A stretch of DNA of 64,000 nucleotides from Streptosporangium sp. NBC_01756 (GTDB taxonomy: Bacteria; Actinomycetota; Actinomycetes; Streptosporangiales; Streptosporangiaceae), in contig NZ_CP109130.1 of the NCBI RefSeq assembly GCF_035917975.1, positions 3,968,001-4,032,000 on the forward strand, written 5' to 3'. Made by a program: the position numbers and the translations under genes. Below are positions 8,993 to 18,781 of the stretch, piece by piece. Below the pieces are notes generated by a model that was not told the DNA's origin, did not search any database, and worked only from the letters and a program-made list of their open reading frames with translations. The stretch's first letter is position 1. Every line of letters starts with the position of its first letter.

Positions 8993-9188
8993 GCCCTCCG
9001 CCCGGACCGCCGCCACCGAAGCAGCGAGGAGACCGGGTCAGGGCCTTCGAAGGAACCCTTGATCGGTGGAAGGTCCGCGCTGGGCCGTACGGCGGCTGCC
9101 CGGGGTGGGCCTGATCGGTGCTGACACGCCTCTGGTTCCCGGGGAGGCCGGGTGGGCTCTGCCGACCGGGTAGCGGCCGTGGACGTGC

Positions 9189-9878
9189 TCAGCGGAGGTG
9201 GAAGACGGCCCTGCGGCTCTTCAGCCCGGGGCTGCGGACCACGGCGACGTAGGTGCCGGCCTCGGCGCCGTCACGCTTGGCCGTGCAGTCTCCGCCGGAC
9301 CGGCGACGGTCCCACTCGACCTCCCGGACGTAGGGGATGCCACGGTCAAGCCTGCGGATGTCGTCGGTGACACCGCTGACGCAGTCGGCCGAGGACCAGA
9401 CGCGGTCGCTGCCGGAGGTGATGCGGACCTCCATCGCCCGGGGTCCGACATCGGCCGTGCACATCACCTTGCCGATGTTCACCAGCGTGAGGAGGAACCG
9501 GGGCCGGCTGCCCGGCGCGTAGACGTCTCCCTGGCCCTGCATGTTCAGCACCAGGTCGGGTGCGTCGCAGGCGTCGCCGGGCCGTTTGGCCCTGGCAGCC
9601 GCCTTGGCCGCCCGACGGGGCGGCGACGGGCTCGGCGAGGGGGTGACCGTCACCGTGGGCAGCACGGTAACCAGGGGATCCGGCGTGAGCGACCCACCGA
9701 GCTGCGCCTGCGGCTTCGGCGTCTCATCCGGGCCGCCCGACGAGCAGGCCCAGGCGACGACGGCGACCACGACGAGCACACCGACGAGCGCGGCCATCCG
9801 ACGCCGCCAGTAGACGTCCACCCCTATATCACTACGGAACGTGTGCGGGTCCATACGCACAGTATGAAGATTTCTCAT
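9189..9878 (-). CDS. hypothetical membrane-anchored extracellular protein
   Basis: 229 residues from the ATG at 9878; an ATG at 9854 is another possible start. One transmembrane helix (MAALVGVLVVVAVVAWACS, ~29-47) is followed by a low-complexity proline/threonine/serine linker and an extracytoplasmic beta-rich domain (residues ~100-229) with four cysteines (GDACDAPD, GKVMCTAD, SADCVSG, GDCTAK) that could form two disulfides. The Cys just after the hydrophobic stretch (AWACSS) is not a good lipobox, so a signal anchor is more likely. The family is not recognised. The gene diverges from mutY. Confidence 0.75.
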   Translation of the reverse strand: MRNLHTVRMDPHTFRSDIGVDVYWRRRMAALVGVLVVVAVVAWACSSGGPDETPKPQAQLGGSLTPDPLVTVLPTVTVTPSPSPSPPRRAAKAAARAKRPGDACDAPDLVLNMQGQGDVYAPGSRPRFLLTLVNIGKVMCTADVGPRAMEVRITSGSDRVWSSADCVSGVTDDIRRLDRGIPYVREVEWDRRRSGGDCTAKRDGAEAGTYVAVVRSPGLKSRRAVFHLR

Positions 9879-9967
9879 GAGCCCTGAGGAACGACCCGCC
9901 GCTGCCGGTTCCGTTTCAGCAGGGGAGGGTGGGGAAAGCGGAGCGTGTTCGGCACTATCGTCGAAGG

Positions 9968-10843
9968 GTGCCCGAGCCGAACCTTCTCCTGGGACCTGTT
10001 CTCGACTGGTATGCCGAGAGCGCCCGCGATCTCCCCTGGCGCACCCCCGACGCCTCCCCCTGGTCGATTCTGGTCAGCGAGATCATGCTGCAGCAGACAC
10101 CGGTGGTCCGGGTGCTGCCCGTCTGGACGGAGTGGATGGAGCGCTGGCCGACGCCCGCCTCACTCGCCAAGGAGCCTCCCGGTGAGGCCGTGCGCCACTG
10201 GGGCCGCCTCGGCTACCCACGCCGGGCCCTCAACCTGCATGCCTGCGCCCGGGCGATAACCGACCATCACGACGGCGAGGTCCCCACCGACCACGACATC
10301 CTGCTGACGCTCCCCGGCATCGGCGAGTACACCGCGGCCGCGGTGGCGAGCTTCGCCTTCAAAGGCCGCCACGCCGTGCTCGACACCAACGTCCGCCGGG
10401 TTATCGCACGGGCCGTGCGCGGCGAGGAGTATCCCCCGAAGGCCACCACGTCCGCAGAGCGCAGGCTCGCCGAGTCGCTGCTGCCCGACGCCGTCGACGC
10501 CCCCGTCTGGGCCGTCGGCGTCATGGAGTTGGGGGCGCTGGTGTGTACGGCCCGCGCCCCCCGCTGCGCCGACTGCCCGATCAGTGGCCTGTGCGCCTGG
10601 CGGCTGGCGGGCAAGCCGCCCTACGACGGCCCCGCCCGCAAGGGCCAGACCTATGCGGGCACCGACCGCCAGTGCCGGGGCCGCCTCCTCGCCGTCCTGC
10701 GCCAAGCCCACGGCCCGGTCCCCAAGGATGCTCTTGACGTGGTCTGGGACGACGCCCCGCAGCGGGAGCGCGCCCTCGACGGCCTGGTGGCCGACGGCCT
10801 GGCCGAGGTCCTCGACGACGGCACCTACCGCCTCCCCGGATGA
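9968..10843 (+). CDS. mutY: A/G-specific adenine glycosylase
   Basis: About 291 residues from the GTG at 9968; a GTG at 9929 would add 13 residues, and neither has a well-spaced ribosome site. Family features are complete: catalytic Glu in EIMLQQTPV, helix-hairpin-helix TLPGIGEYTAAAV, the catalytic Asp in VLDTNVRRV, and the Fe4S4 ligands CTARAPRCADCPISGLC with C-X6-C-X2-C-X5-C spacing. It removes adenine mispaired with 8-oxoguanine. The C terminus is short, with a partial NUDIX-like recognition domain, as is common in actinobacteria. Confidence 0.93.
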   Translation: MPEPNLLLGPVLDWYAESARDLPWRTPDASPWSILVSEIMLQQTPVVRVLPVWTEWMERWPTPASLAKEPPGEAVRHWGRLGYPRRALNLHACARAITDHHDGEVPTDHDILLTLPGIGEYTAAAVASFAFKGRHAVLDTNVRRVIARAVRGEEYPPKATTSAERRLAESLLPDAVDAPVWAVGVMELGALVCTARAPRCADCPISGLCAWRLAGKPPYDGPARKGQTYAGTDRQCRGRLLAVLRQAHGPVPKDALDVVWDDAPQRERALDGLVADGLAEVLDDGTYRLPG

Positions 10844-10990
10844 CCGGCCGGGCGGCGCAGGCACCGTGCGGGGTCATCGCGCCCCCGGACCACCCCGAAC
10901 GGTGACCGGCCGGGACGGCTCCGGCACCGTGCGGGGGCATCTCGTTCTTTGCGGGCCCGGAGCGGTGACCGGCCGGGCGGCCCGGCTCTG
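10839..10990. repeat. 2.5 imperfect tandem repeats of about 61-64 bp
   Basis: A unit beginning TGACCGGCCGGG and continuing through GGCACCGTGCGGGG recurs at 10841, 10902 and 10966, the last copy being truncated. The first copy includes the mutY stop codon. The block fills the space between mutY and the convergent EboE-like gene. It may contain terminator hairpins or be a slipped duplication. Confidence 0.6.
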
Positions 10991-10999
10991 CGGAGTGGC

Positions 11000-11953
11000 T
11001 CAGGCGGCCAGGCGCAGGCCGAGTGCGGTGAGGTTGGTGCGGGCCCAGTCAAGCTCGCCGGCGAGCACGTCGACCAGGGCGCCGGGGCCCTTGGCCCGCA
11101 GCGGCGCGGCCAGGTCGTGGGCCTCGACCTCGATGTGCGCGGTGCCGTTCACCGCGCCGGAGATCATGGCACTGAGCGTGTCCCGCAGGACCGAGCGGGT
11201 GCTCGGCAGCTCCTGGCGCTGCTCCTGGCTCACGTGGTTGTGGACGTGACCGAGCTTCACCACAGGGGCGCCGGCGGCCGCCAGGCCGCGCAGCGCGGCA
11301 CCGGGCTCCTCCTCGCCACCGGCGAGGTGACAGGCGTCCAGGCAGACCCCGAGGTGGTCGGAGTCGATGTTGCACACCCGCTCCAGCGCCTGCTCGGTGG
11401 TCTCCAGCACACAGCCCGGCCACGGCTCGAAGCCGACCCTGATCGTCTTGCCGGTGACGCTGTAGAGGCCGCGCAGCTCGCGGGAGAGCCGCTCCAGGCG
11501 GCGTGAGGCGATCGCGTGCAGGTCTGCGGGCCAGTCACGGCGCCAGCCGATGGGAATGGTGGAGATGCTCCCGAAGCGGACATCCTCCGGCAGCAGGAAA
11601 GCCAGAATCCTGGCCAGTGCCATCGTGTAGCGGTAGCGCTCGGGCTTGGCCCAGTCAGGGCCGGGGGCATCCTGGTTGCGGCCGCCGGTGCCGTTGAGGC
11701 CGACGACCTCCAGGCCGCGCTCCTCAAGGGAACGGCGCAGACGCACCAGCTCGATCCGGTCGGCGGTGAGGTGGTCGGCGACGCTCGGGGAGAGCCACAG
11801 GCCCACCCCCATCCGCTCCACGCCGAGACGCTTGCGCACCGGTACGGCGTACCGGGTCAGGTGCGCGATCAGGTTCTCCAGGTCCTCGGCGGGATGCACG
11901 CCCGCGTTGTAGGACAGGTGAACGAGCGTCCCGCCCTCGTGTCGCAAACGCAT
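11000..11953 (-). CDS. EboE-like metabolite traffic protein (TIM barrel), orphan
   Basis: 317 residues from the ATG at 11953 with GGGAGG upstream. The opening HLSYNAGVHPAEDL and later GVGLWLSPS, VVGLNG, SISTIPIGWR, GFEPWPGCVLET and VCLDACHLA closely follow the EboE family, a xylose isomerase-like barrel encoded in ebo clusters that help export or traffic secondary metabolites to the cell envelope. No eboA, eboB, eboC, eboD or eboF gene is near: the neighbours are mutY and clpC. Assignment is from remembered family patterns, so the general class (sugar isomerase-like barrel) is safer than the name. Confidence 0.7.
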   Translation of the reverse strand: MRLRHEGGTLVHLSYNAGVHPAEDLENLIAHLTRYAVPVRKRLGVERMGVGLWLSPSVADHLTADRIELVRLRRSLEERGLEVVGLNGTGGRNQDAPGPDWAKPERYRYTMALARILAFLLPEDVRFGSISTIPIGWRRDWPADLHAIASRRLERLSRELRGLYSVTGKTIRVGFEPWPGCVLETTEQALERVCNIDSDHLGVCLDACHLAGGEEEPGAALRGLAAAGAPVVKLGHVHNHVSQEQRQELPSTRSVLRDTLSAMISGAVNGTAHIEVEAHDLAAPLRAKGPGALVDVLAGELDWARTNLTALGLRLAA

Positions 11954-12256
11954 CGGATGCCTCCCAAAGTGCTCCGTGTAAGTGAGGCCGGGTGCCCCAC
12001 GCCGACGGTTGTGGCGTCAGGGTCAACGGCCTTTCCCTGCCGGAACTCGGCCCGGCCCGGTGAGCATCCCGTACGGGCACCGATCTCCGCGTCACTCCCG
12101 GAGTTGATTCCTCGGTACGTCGCTGGGTTGACCTCGGGGCCGATCTCACCGCGGTACGCGCGATCTGTGGATCACTGGGTGAAACTAGGCCGGATTCACT
12201 CTACAGAGTGTAGTACTACCCATGGTGGCGGTGTACCTGATTGGGTAACAAATGAG
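11954..12256. other. intergenic region with a small dyad; no gene seen
   Basis: About 300 bases between the EboE-like start and the clpC terminator. No coding pattern is convincing. A dyad CTACA-GAG-TGTAG at 12201-12213, nested in CACTCT-AC-AGAGTG, could be an operator for the leftward EboE-like gene; its shape resembles BlaI/MecI-type sites, but this is a guess. Confidence 0.4.
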
Positions 12257-12292
12257 CAGACCCCGCCGTGAACATCGTCACGACGGGGTCTG
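12257..12292 (-). terminator. clpC terminator
   Basis: A 15-bp stem with one mismatch (CAGACCCCG... / ...CGGGGTCTG) and a six-base loop lies 14 bases past the clpC stop. On the clpC transcript it is followed by CTCATTTGTTA. Confidence 0.75.
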
Positions 12293-12306
12293 TTTTGCCG
12301 GTGAAA

Positions 12307-14811
12307 TCAGTTCTGGATCGGCTCCGCGATGGCGGCGGCCGAGTCCGGGACCTGGTCGGGGCCGGCCTCACCGACGAAGACGAACTTCGCGTCGTCGCCT
12401 TCACCCTCGATGCTGATCTTGACGATCTGACCGGGGCGGAGCTCGCCGTACAGGATCTTCTCCGACAGGGAGTCCTCCAGCTCACGCTGGATCGTGCGGC
12501 GGAGCGGGCGGGCGCCCATCACCGGGTCGTAACCGCGGTCGGCCAGCAGCTGCTTGGCGTCCTGCGTGATCTCCAGACCCATGTCGCGGTCCTTCAGACG
12601 CTCACCGACCTGCGCGAGCATCAGATCCACGATCTTGATGATCTCCTTCGGCGTGAGCTGGTGGAAGACCACGATGTCGTCGACACGGTTGAGGAACTCG
12701 GGCCGGAAGTGCTGCTTGAGCTCCTCCTGGACCTTGGACTTCATCCGGTCGTAGTTCGACTCGGTGTCGTTGGACTTCGCGAACCCGACGCCCTGCCCCT
12801 TGGAGATGTCCCGGGTGCCGAGGTTGGTCGTCATGATGATGACGGTGTTCTTGAAGTCCACCACCCGGCCCTGGGCGTCGGTCAGTCGACCGTCCTCCAG
12901 GATCTGCAGCAGCGAGTTGAAGATGTCCGGGTGAGCCTTCTCGATCTCGTCGAAGAGGACCACGGAGAACGGCTTGCGCCGCACCTTCTCGGTGAGCTGG
13001 CCACCCTCCTCGTATCCGACGTAGCCGGGAGGAGAGCCGAAGAGCCGGGAGACGGTGTGCTTCTCCATGAACTCGGACATGTCCAGCATGATCAGCGCGT
13101 CCTCGTCCCCGAACAGGAACTCGGCCAGCGCCTTGGACAGCTCGGTCTTACCGACACCGGACGGACCGGCGAAGATGAACGAACCACCCGGACGGCGCGG
13201 GTCCTTCAGACCGGCGCGCGTACGGCGGATCGAGCGGGACAGACCCTTGATGGCGTCGTCCTGACCGATGATCCGCTTGTGCAGCTCGTCCTCCATGCGG
13301 AGCAGTCGCTGGGACTCCTCCTCGGTGAGCTTGAAGACCGGGATGCCGGTGGCCGTGGCGAGCACCTCGGCGATGAGCTCCTCGGTGACCTCGGCGACGA
13401 CGTCCATGTCGCCGGCCTTCCACTCCTTCTCACGGCGTTCCCGCTTGAGCTGGAGCTGCTTCTCCTGGTCCCGCAGCGCAGCGGCCTTCTCGAAGTCCTG
13501 CGCGTCGATCGCGGACTCCTTGTCGCGCCGCACATTGGCGATCTTCTCGTCGTACTCGCGGAGGTCCGGCGGCGCGGTCATGCGGCGGATGCGCATACGT
13601 GAGCCGGCCTCGTCGATGAGGTCGATCGCCTTGTCCGGCAGGAACCGGTCGCTGATGTAGCGGTCGGCGAGCTGGGCCGCGGCCACCAGGGCGCCGTCGG
13701 TGATGGAGACCCGGTGGTGCGCCTCGTAACGGTCGCGCAGTCCCTTGAGAATCTCGATCGTGTGGCTGAGGCTGGGCTCGGCCACCTGGATCGGCTGGAA
13801 GCGGCGCTCAAGCGCGGCGTCCTTCTCCAGGTGCTTGCGGTATTCGTCGAGGGTGGTGGCACCGATGGTCTGCAGCTCACCACGGGCCAGCATCGGCTTG
13901 AGGATGCTGGCGGCGTCGATCGCGCCCTCGGCGGCACCCGCGCCGACGAGCGTGTGGAGCTCGTCGATGAACAGGATGATGTCGCCGCGGGTGCGGATCT
14001 CCTTGAGGACCTTCTTCAGGCGCTCCTCGAAGTCACCGCGGTAACGGGAACCCGCCACCAGTGCACCCAGGTCCAGGGTGTAGAGCTGCTTGTCCTTGAG
14101 CGTCTCCGGGACCTCGCCCTTGACGATCTTCTGGGCCAGCCCCTCGACGACGGCGGTCTTGCCGACGCCCGGCTCGCCCACCAGGACCGGGTTGTTCTTG
14201 GTCCTCCGGGAGAGGACCTGCATGACCCGCTCGATCTCTTTCTCACGACCGATGACCGGGTCGAGCTTGCCCTCGCGGGCGGCCTGGGTCAGGTTGCGGC
14301 CGAACTGGTCCAGCACGAGCGAGGTCGACGGCGCGGCCTCCTGCGGCCCGCCCGCGGCGGCCGGCTCCTTGCCCTGGTAACCGTGGAGCAGCTGGATGAC
14401 CTGCTGCCGTACCCGGTTGAGATCGGCGCCCAGCTTCACCAGCACCTGGGCGGCGACGCCCTCGCCCTCACGGATGAGGCCGAGCAGGATGTGCTCGGTG
14501 CCGATGTAGTTGTGACCCAGTTGCAAGGCCTCGCGGAGCGACAGCTCAAGGACCTTCTTCGCGCGCGGGGTGAACGGGATGTGCCCCGACGGCGCAGACT
14601 GTCCCTGGCCGATGATCTCCTCGACCTGCTGACGCACACCTTCAAGACTGATGCCGAGGCTCTCCAGAGCCTTGGCGGCAACGCCTTCACCTTCGTGGAT
14701 GAGACCAAGAAGGATGTGCTCCGTACCGATGTAGTTGTGGTTGAGCATCCGGGCTTCTTCTTGAGCCAGGACGACAACCCGCCGTGCGCGGTCGGTGAAC
14801 CTCTCGAACAT
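12307..14811 (-). CDS. clpC: ATP-dependent Clp protease ATPase subunit ClpC
   Basis: 834 residues from the ATG at 14811 ([11 protein letters not shown]), preceded at eight bases by GAGGAG; the upstream GTG at 14826 lies inside that site. Two N-terminal Clp repeats are followed by the first AAA+ module with Walker [10 protein letters not shown], an M-domain with a UVR-like stretch ([18 protein letters not shown]), the second AAA+ module with GPSGVGKTE, and the C-terminal D2-small domain. It unfolds substrates for ClpP in the cytosol. The gene sits downstream of lsr2 and lysS in the same order as in mycobacteria. Confidence 0.97.
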   Translation of the reverse strand: MFERFTDRARRVVVLAQEEARMLNHNYIGTEHILLGLIHEGEGVAAKALESLGISLEGVRQQVEEIIGQGQSAPSGHIPFTPRAKKVLELSLREALQLGHNYIGTEHILLGLIREGEGVAAQVLVKLGADLNRVRQQVIQLLHGYQGKEPAAAGGPQEAAPSTSLVLDQFGRNLTQAAREGKLDPVIGREKEIERVMQVLSRRTKNNPVLVGEPGVGKTAVVEGLAQKIVKGEVPETLKDKQLYTLDLGALVAGSRYRGDFEERLKKVLKEIRTRGDIILFIDELHTLVGAGAAEGAIDAASILKPMLARGELQTIGATTLDEYRKHLEKDAALERRFQPIQVAEPSLSHTIEILKGLRDRYEAHHRVSITDGALVAAAQLADRYISDRFLPDKAIDLIDEAGSRMRIRRMTAPPDLREYDEKIANVRRDKESAIDAQDFEKAAALRDQEKQLQLKRERREKEWKAGDMDVVAEVTEELIAEVLATATGIPVFKLTEEESQRLLRMEDELHKRIIGQDDAIKGLSRSIRRTRAGLKDPRRPGGSFIFAGPSGVGKTELSKALAEFLFGDEDALIMLDMSEFMEKHTVSRLFGSPPGYVGYEEGGQLTEKVRRKPFSVVLFDEIEKAHPDIFNSLLQILEDGRLTDAQGRVVDFKNTVIIMTTNLGTRDISKGQGVGFAKSNDTESNYDRMKSKVQEELKQHFRPEFLNRVDDIVVFHQLTPKEIIKIVDLMLAQVGERLKDRDMGLEITQDAKQLLADRGYDPVMGARPLRRTIQRELEDSLSEKILYGELRPGQIVKISIEGEGDDAKFVFVGEAGPDQVPDSAAAIAEPIQN

Positions 14812-15076
14812 CTCGTCGCTCCTCACAGAGCGGTAAGGCAGGTCCGGGATATCCGGGCCCTGTCATCCCGCATGGTAGCCCCGACCCGGCGACCGCTCTA
14901 TGCAGAAGACGTTCCCCGAGAGCAGGGCGTTCACCCTCCATCCAACTACCTACGGGGGGTGGGATGTTCCCGATACGCCGCAAGCGAACGACGTTTATCG
15001 GCCACCCAAACGCGTCATGCGGTCATGGCCGCCACCGGACCCCACCGTGGCCGCCATAACCGCATGATTCAACGAT

Positions 15077-15409
15077 CTAGTGAGCCGCTTCGTACTGCTC
15101 GACGATCTTGGAGGCGATTCGACCGCGCTCGCTGACATTAAGGCCGTGCGACTTCGCCCATGCCCGGATGTCAGCACTCTTCTCCCGCGTCAGTGCCCGG
15201 GTGCCACCTGCACGGCGACGCCGAGGGGCCAGCGCGCCGGAACGGCGGGCGCTCTGCACGAAAGGCGACAGGGAGTCGCGGAGCTTCTTCGCGTTTACGT
15301 CACTCAGGTCAATCTCATAGCTGGTGCCGTCAATCGCGAAGGCGACAGTCTCATTGGCCTCGCCCCCATCGAGGTCGTCGATGAGAATCTCCTGGATCTG
15401 CTTGGCCAT
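15077..15409 (-). CDS. lsr2: nucleoid-associated protein Lsr2
   Basis: 110 residues. The N-terminal dimerisation domain (IQEILIDDLDGGEANETVAF, then SYEIDLSDVNA) and the C-terminal DNA-binding domain with the AT-hook-like RGRI core (SERGRIASKIVEQY) are typical. AAAGGA precedes the start. Lsr2 bridges DNA and silences AT-rich, often horizontally acquired genes, the actinobacterial counterpart of H-NS. It is encoded upstream of clpC as expected. Confidence 0.97.
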   Translation of the reverse strand: MAKQIQEILIDDLDGGEANETVAFAIDGTSYEIDLSDVNAKKLRDSLSPFVQSARRSGALAPRRRRAGGTRALTREKSADIRAWAKSHGLNVSERGRIASKIVEQYEAAH

Positions 15410-15527
15410 CTACGCAATCCTTTCGCGGAGTATTGTTTCATTCGCTAGCTAAACATATACCCGCAATCGGAGAGCGGCAATTCCGGGAGCCCGGCGATTC
15501 TCGTCGGTCACCGAGGCCACGAGTTGA

Positions 15528-15671
15528 TCAACTGTTCTCCGACTCAGCCCGGTCATGCTGTTTTGCCGGGCGGCGACCGGCGGCTTCACTGCGCAGAAGC
15601 TTGACAACTCCGTAGATGAAGGCGCTGCCGACGACCACTGGAGGTATCAACGCGGACAATACGTTGCTCAT
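15528..15671 (-). CDS. 47-residue single-pass membrane protein upstream of lsr2
   Basis: An ATG at 15671 with AGGA five bases upstream opens a 47-codon frame. The product has one membrane helix (NVLSALIPPVVVGSAFIYGV, ~3-22) followed by a positively charged, polar tail (KLLRSEAAGRRPAKQHDR), so the tail should face the cytosol. Codon use is ordinary and the layout (site, helix, basic stop-transfer) supports a real gene. It lies 118 bases upstream of lsr2 in the same direction and might be co-transcribed. I do not recognise a family. Confidence 0.6.
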   Translation of the reverse strand: MSNVLSALIPPVVVGSAFIYGVVKLLRSEAAGRRPAKQHDRAESENS

Positions 15672-16621
15672 TCGTCCTCGCTCCGCACCGGGGATGACTT
15701 TCTGGGAACCATGGATTTTTTGACGACGGCATCCCGGACCGCGCCGGGGCTCGCTGGATCACGACGGATCCACCCACACACGACCATAGCGTCACCGACG
15801 AGCCGTGGGCGTCACTGGGGCGGCCATGCCGGTCGTTCACTACCTTAATGCTTCTCTCCAGCCGTCTTACCGGTTGCGCCGTGTAAAGCCGGGCGGAAAA
15901 AACCGACAGGTCGATCACACGATGATCAACTTTGTCGGAAAACCAATGCCGGTCCGGGTCCCCGGCTCCGAGACCGCCTGCCACCCGCCACGGAATCCCT
16001 GGTGAAAGGGGGTGTCGGCCGAGGCGGAGGGGACCGCCGCGGAGCGGGGGTGCGCCATCACACTCTTCACCAAGGAATGTGCGCCGTGATGAGATGGCCT
16101 GGTTGGCGGGTCGTCGCTTCATCGGGCAGGTGGCCGGCCGTGCAGCGCCGTCGTCGACAAGAAGGCGGGGCTTCATCGCTTTCTTACCAAGAGTACGTCC
16201 GTCTCCGGCATACGGGGCATAGTCGTAGGCCGTATAACCACCAAACGCGCTCAGGTACGTCAACAACCCCGGCAACACCACAGGCTCCGCCCGGCGCGGT
16301 AGAAGGTCGTGCCGTGTCGGCCGGAAGGCGTCGGAGAAGGAGCGGAAGAGAATCCGGCGGAGGCGTCACGGCACCGGCGGTACAGGCGCTTCCACCATCA
16401 TTTGACCGATGGCTCGGGGAACTTCCGACCGCGGCAAGTGACCGCCCATTGGCCACCCATAGGAGACCGCGGTCGACGCCATGACCGACCGGGCGGTGAT
16501 TGTCGGCGCCGGAACGCGACGAGACGACCATAACCTTCCCCCCGGCGGCACGTATGGGTTTTGCACTTCCAACGCGCCGTGGCGGCGTGCCGTTACGGCG
16601 CCCGTTTTCCCACTCATACGT
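15672..16621. other. about 950 bases without a convincing gene
   Basis: Open frames exist on both strands but none combines a ribosome site, normal third-position GC and a plausible protein. The DNA is less GC-rich than its surroundings and contains AT-rich runs near 15890-15905. It may be a decayed gene region or long upstream sequence of the small membrane protein gene. Being AT-richer beside lsr2, it is a natural Lsr2-binding candidate. Confidence 0.4.
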
Positions 16622-16622
16622 G

Positions 16623-16660
16623 AAATCGGGGCCGGCGGTTCAACCCGCCGACCCCGATTT
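16623..16660. terminator. bidirectional-looking hairpin after the RDD gene
   Basis: AAATCGGGG pairs with CCCCGATTT, then after one mismatch CGGCGG pairs with CCGCCG around a six-base loop. Symmetric A/T ends allow it to act in both directions. It begins nine bases beyond the RDD protein stop codon. Confidence 0.75.
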
Positions 16661-16668
16661 TCGGAGAA

Positions 16669-18024
16669 CTACTTGGTCTTGACCACGACCGTCTTGGCCA
16701 CCTTGTCGTGCAGAGCCTGCTGCAGGGGCTTGTCCCACAGCGGCCACAGCACGTCCACCAGCACGAAAATTCCGAGCAGGTAGGTCAGCAGCGTGAGGAT
16801 GATTCCCAGCAGATTGCTGAACGCGGAGATGAGGTAGAAGCCGAACAGCACGAGGGCGCGCTTGGCGGCGCTCCCCATGTCGAGACCGCCGGCGAGTTGG
16901 CCTCCCACCCGGACGACCCTGATGCCGATGATCTGCTTGCCAAGGCTGGTGCCGTTGCGCGCCAGCATAAGGACTTCGTAGGCGATGAAGGCCAGCGCGA
17001 CGATGACCGTGGCCACGAATCCGCTCATGGCAAGGCTGCCGCTCTTGGTGAAGGTCTCACTGTCGAACGACGGCGCGAACGGCATCGCGGCCAAGAGACC
17101 CACGATGTAGGCCGGGACGCCCACGATCAGCGAGTCCAGAAGACGGGCCACCAGGCGCTGCCACCACTCCGCGAGGGGCGCCGGAACGCCGGGGGGTGTC
17201 ACCCCCTGGGGGGCGTAGCCCTGGCCGTAGGCGGGCTGCTGGCCGTACGGCTGCTGCTGGCCGTAGCCCGGCTGACCGTAGCCCTGCTGGCCGTAGCCCT
17301 GCTGAGGGGGTTGCTGGCCGTAGCCCGGCTGGCCGTAGGGGCCCGTCCCCGGCTGCTGGCCGTAACCCGGCTGCTGGCCGTAGGAGGGCTGCTGGCCGTA
17401 GCCCTGCTGCTGGCCGTAGTCCGGCTGAGCGGACTGCTGGCCGTACGGCTGCTGCTGGCCGTAGCCCGGCTGGGCGGGCTGCTGACCGTAAGGGGACTGC
17501 TCCTGCGACTGCTGGCCGTAGCCCGGCTGACCGTAGGGGGACTGCTCCTGCGACTGCTGCTGGCCGTAGCCCGGCTGACCGTAGGGACCCGTCCCCTGCT
17601 GCTGGCCGTAACCCGGCTGGGCGGGCTGCTGACCGTAGGGGGACTGCTCCTGGGCCGACTGGCCGTAGGCGGGCTGCTGGCCGTAGCCCGGCTGACCGTA
17701 GGGACCCGTCCCCTGCTGCTGGTCGTAACCCGGCTGAGCGGCCTGCTGGCCGTATGGCTGCTGCTGCTGGCCATAGCCCGGCTGACCGTAGGGGGACTGC
17801 TCCTGGGCCTGCTGGCCGTAGCCCTGCTGCTGGCCGTAGCCCGGCTGGGCGTTGCCCGGGCCGGTGTGCGGCTGTGACGCCTCCGCTCGATATCCCACGA
17901 TCGTTACATCGGGGTCCTGTCCGTCATGGTCTCGGCCTGCCTGATGCTGCCCGTACTCCGGCTGTCCCGACGGGGTGCGATCGCGGTCGGGATCATCCTG
18001 GTACGGCGGCTGTCCGGTGCTCAC
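16669..18024 (-). CDS. RDD family membrane protein with long YGQ-rich low-complexity N terminus
   Basis: 451 residues. Residues ~60-275 are built from dozens of irregular units such as [14 protein letters not shown] and QGTGPYGQ, extremely rich in Tyr, Gly, Gln and Pro. The last ~165 residues form an RDD domain: [20 protein letters not shown] begins the first helix, followed by further membrane helices and [18 protein letters not shown] proteins are poorly understood membrane proteins, some linked to ion exchange or stress. The cytosolic tail resembles prion-like, phase-separating sequences of eukaryotes in composition. The DNA under the repeats is itself repetitive, which favours length variation. 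Confidence 0.88.
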   Translation of the reverse strand: MSTGQPPYQDDPDRDRTPSGQPEYGQHQAGRDHDGQDPDVTIVGYRAEASQPHTGPGNAQPGYGQQQGYGQQAQEQSPYGQPGYGQQQQPYGQQAAQPGYDQQQGTGPYGQPGYGQQPAYGQSAQEQSPYGQQPAQPGYGQQQGTGPYGQPGYGQQQSQEQSPYGQPGYGQQSQEQSPYGQQPAQPGYGQQQPYGQQSAQPDYGQQQGYGQQPSYGQQPGYGQQPGTGPYGQPGYGQQPPQQGYGQQGYGQPGYGQQQPYGQQPAYGQGYAPQGVTPPGVPAPLAEWWQRLVARLLDSLIVGVPAYIVGLLAAMPFAPSFDSETFTKSGSLAMSGFVATVIVALAFIAYEVLMLARNGTSLGKQIIGIRVVRVGGQLAGGLDMGSAAKRALVLFGFYLISAFSNLLGIILTLLTYLLGIFVLVDVLWPLWDKPLQQALHDKVAKTVVVKTK

Positions 18025-18148
18025 CGCGTCACCTCACTTCGACTGCGCATGTGCCGTATGTATGTGAGACGCACATGCTTGCTGCAGCACAAGGTATCGA
18101 CATAGTTATCAACAGTCATCTTTCCGATCAACGACCATCAAGACGGTG

Positions 18149-18781
18149 TCAGTGGTGTTCCTGGGTCAGATGAAGCAGCATCCGGGTGTTTCCCAGAGTG
18201 TTCGGCTTGACGTGCTCCAGGTCGAGGAATTCCGCGACACCCTCGTCGTATGAGGCGAGCAGTTCGGCGTAGACCTCCGGCGAGACCGGTGTGCCCTGGA
18301 TCTCCCGGAATCCGTGCCGGGCGAAGAATCCGACCTCGAAAGTGAGGCAGAAGACCCTGCGCAGCCCGAGTTCGCCGGCGGTGCGGAGGAGTTCCGAGAC
18401 GATGAGATTGCCGATGCCCAGCCCTCGGCAGCCGGGGTCGACAGCGACGGTGCGGATCTCCGCGAGATCCTCCCAGAGCACATGGAGCGCCCCGCAGCCC
18501 ACCACGGTGCCCGCCTGCTCGGCGACCCAGAACTCCTGGACGTCCTCGTACAGGGTGACCGTGGCCTTCTCCAGGAGGCGACGGCCGACTCCGCCGTAGG
18601 TGTCGACGAGCCGCCGGATGACGTGGACGTCCCGGGTGCGGGCACGCCGCACCCGGACCGCGGCCGGGTCCGGCCCGGCCTCCCCGCGGTCCCGTCCGGG
18701 GTCCGCGTCTCCGCCTCCCGGCCCGGCGTTCCCGGTGTCGTGTACGGCCGGCGTCGGGGAATGCTCCGCAACCTGCTCCAT
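18149..18781 (-). CDS. argA: amino-acid N-acetyltransferase (actinobacterial ArgA type)
   Basis: 210 residues: ~40 disordered N-terminal residues and then one GNAT domain. The acetyl-CoA loop is EIRTVAVDPGCRGLGIGNLIV, and the end FLDLEHVKPNTLGNTRMLLHL is characteristic of the short stand-alone N-acetylglutamate synthases of actinobacteria (Mycobacterium Rv2747 type). It would start arginine synthesis by acetylating glutamate or glutamine. No other arginine gene is nearby. The start has only a weak ribosome site. Confidence 0.8.
   Translation of the reverse strand: MEQVAEHSPTPAVHDTGNAGPGGGDADPGRDRGEAGPDPAAVRVRRARTRDVHVIRRLVDTYGGVGRRLLEKATVTLYEDVQEFWVAEQAGTVVGCGALHVLWEDLAEIRTVAVDPGCRGLGIGNLIVSELLRTAGELGLRRVFCLTFEVGFFARHGFREIQGTPVSPEVYAELLASYDEGVAEFLDLEHVKPNTLGNTRMLLHLTQEHH

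Noticed and set aside
15586-16281. 231-codon minus-strand frame from a GTG-like start
   Set aside because: It lacks a ribosome site, has erratic codon use and no protein-like pattern; it also overlaps the small membrane gene in another frame.
17250-17850. CRISPR-like repeats
   Set aside because: The short repeats are codons for YGQ units, of irregular length and without unique spacers.
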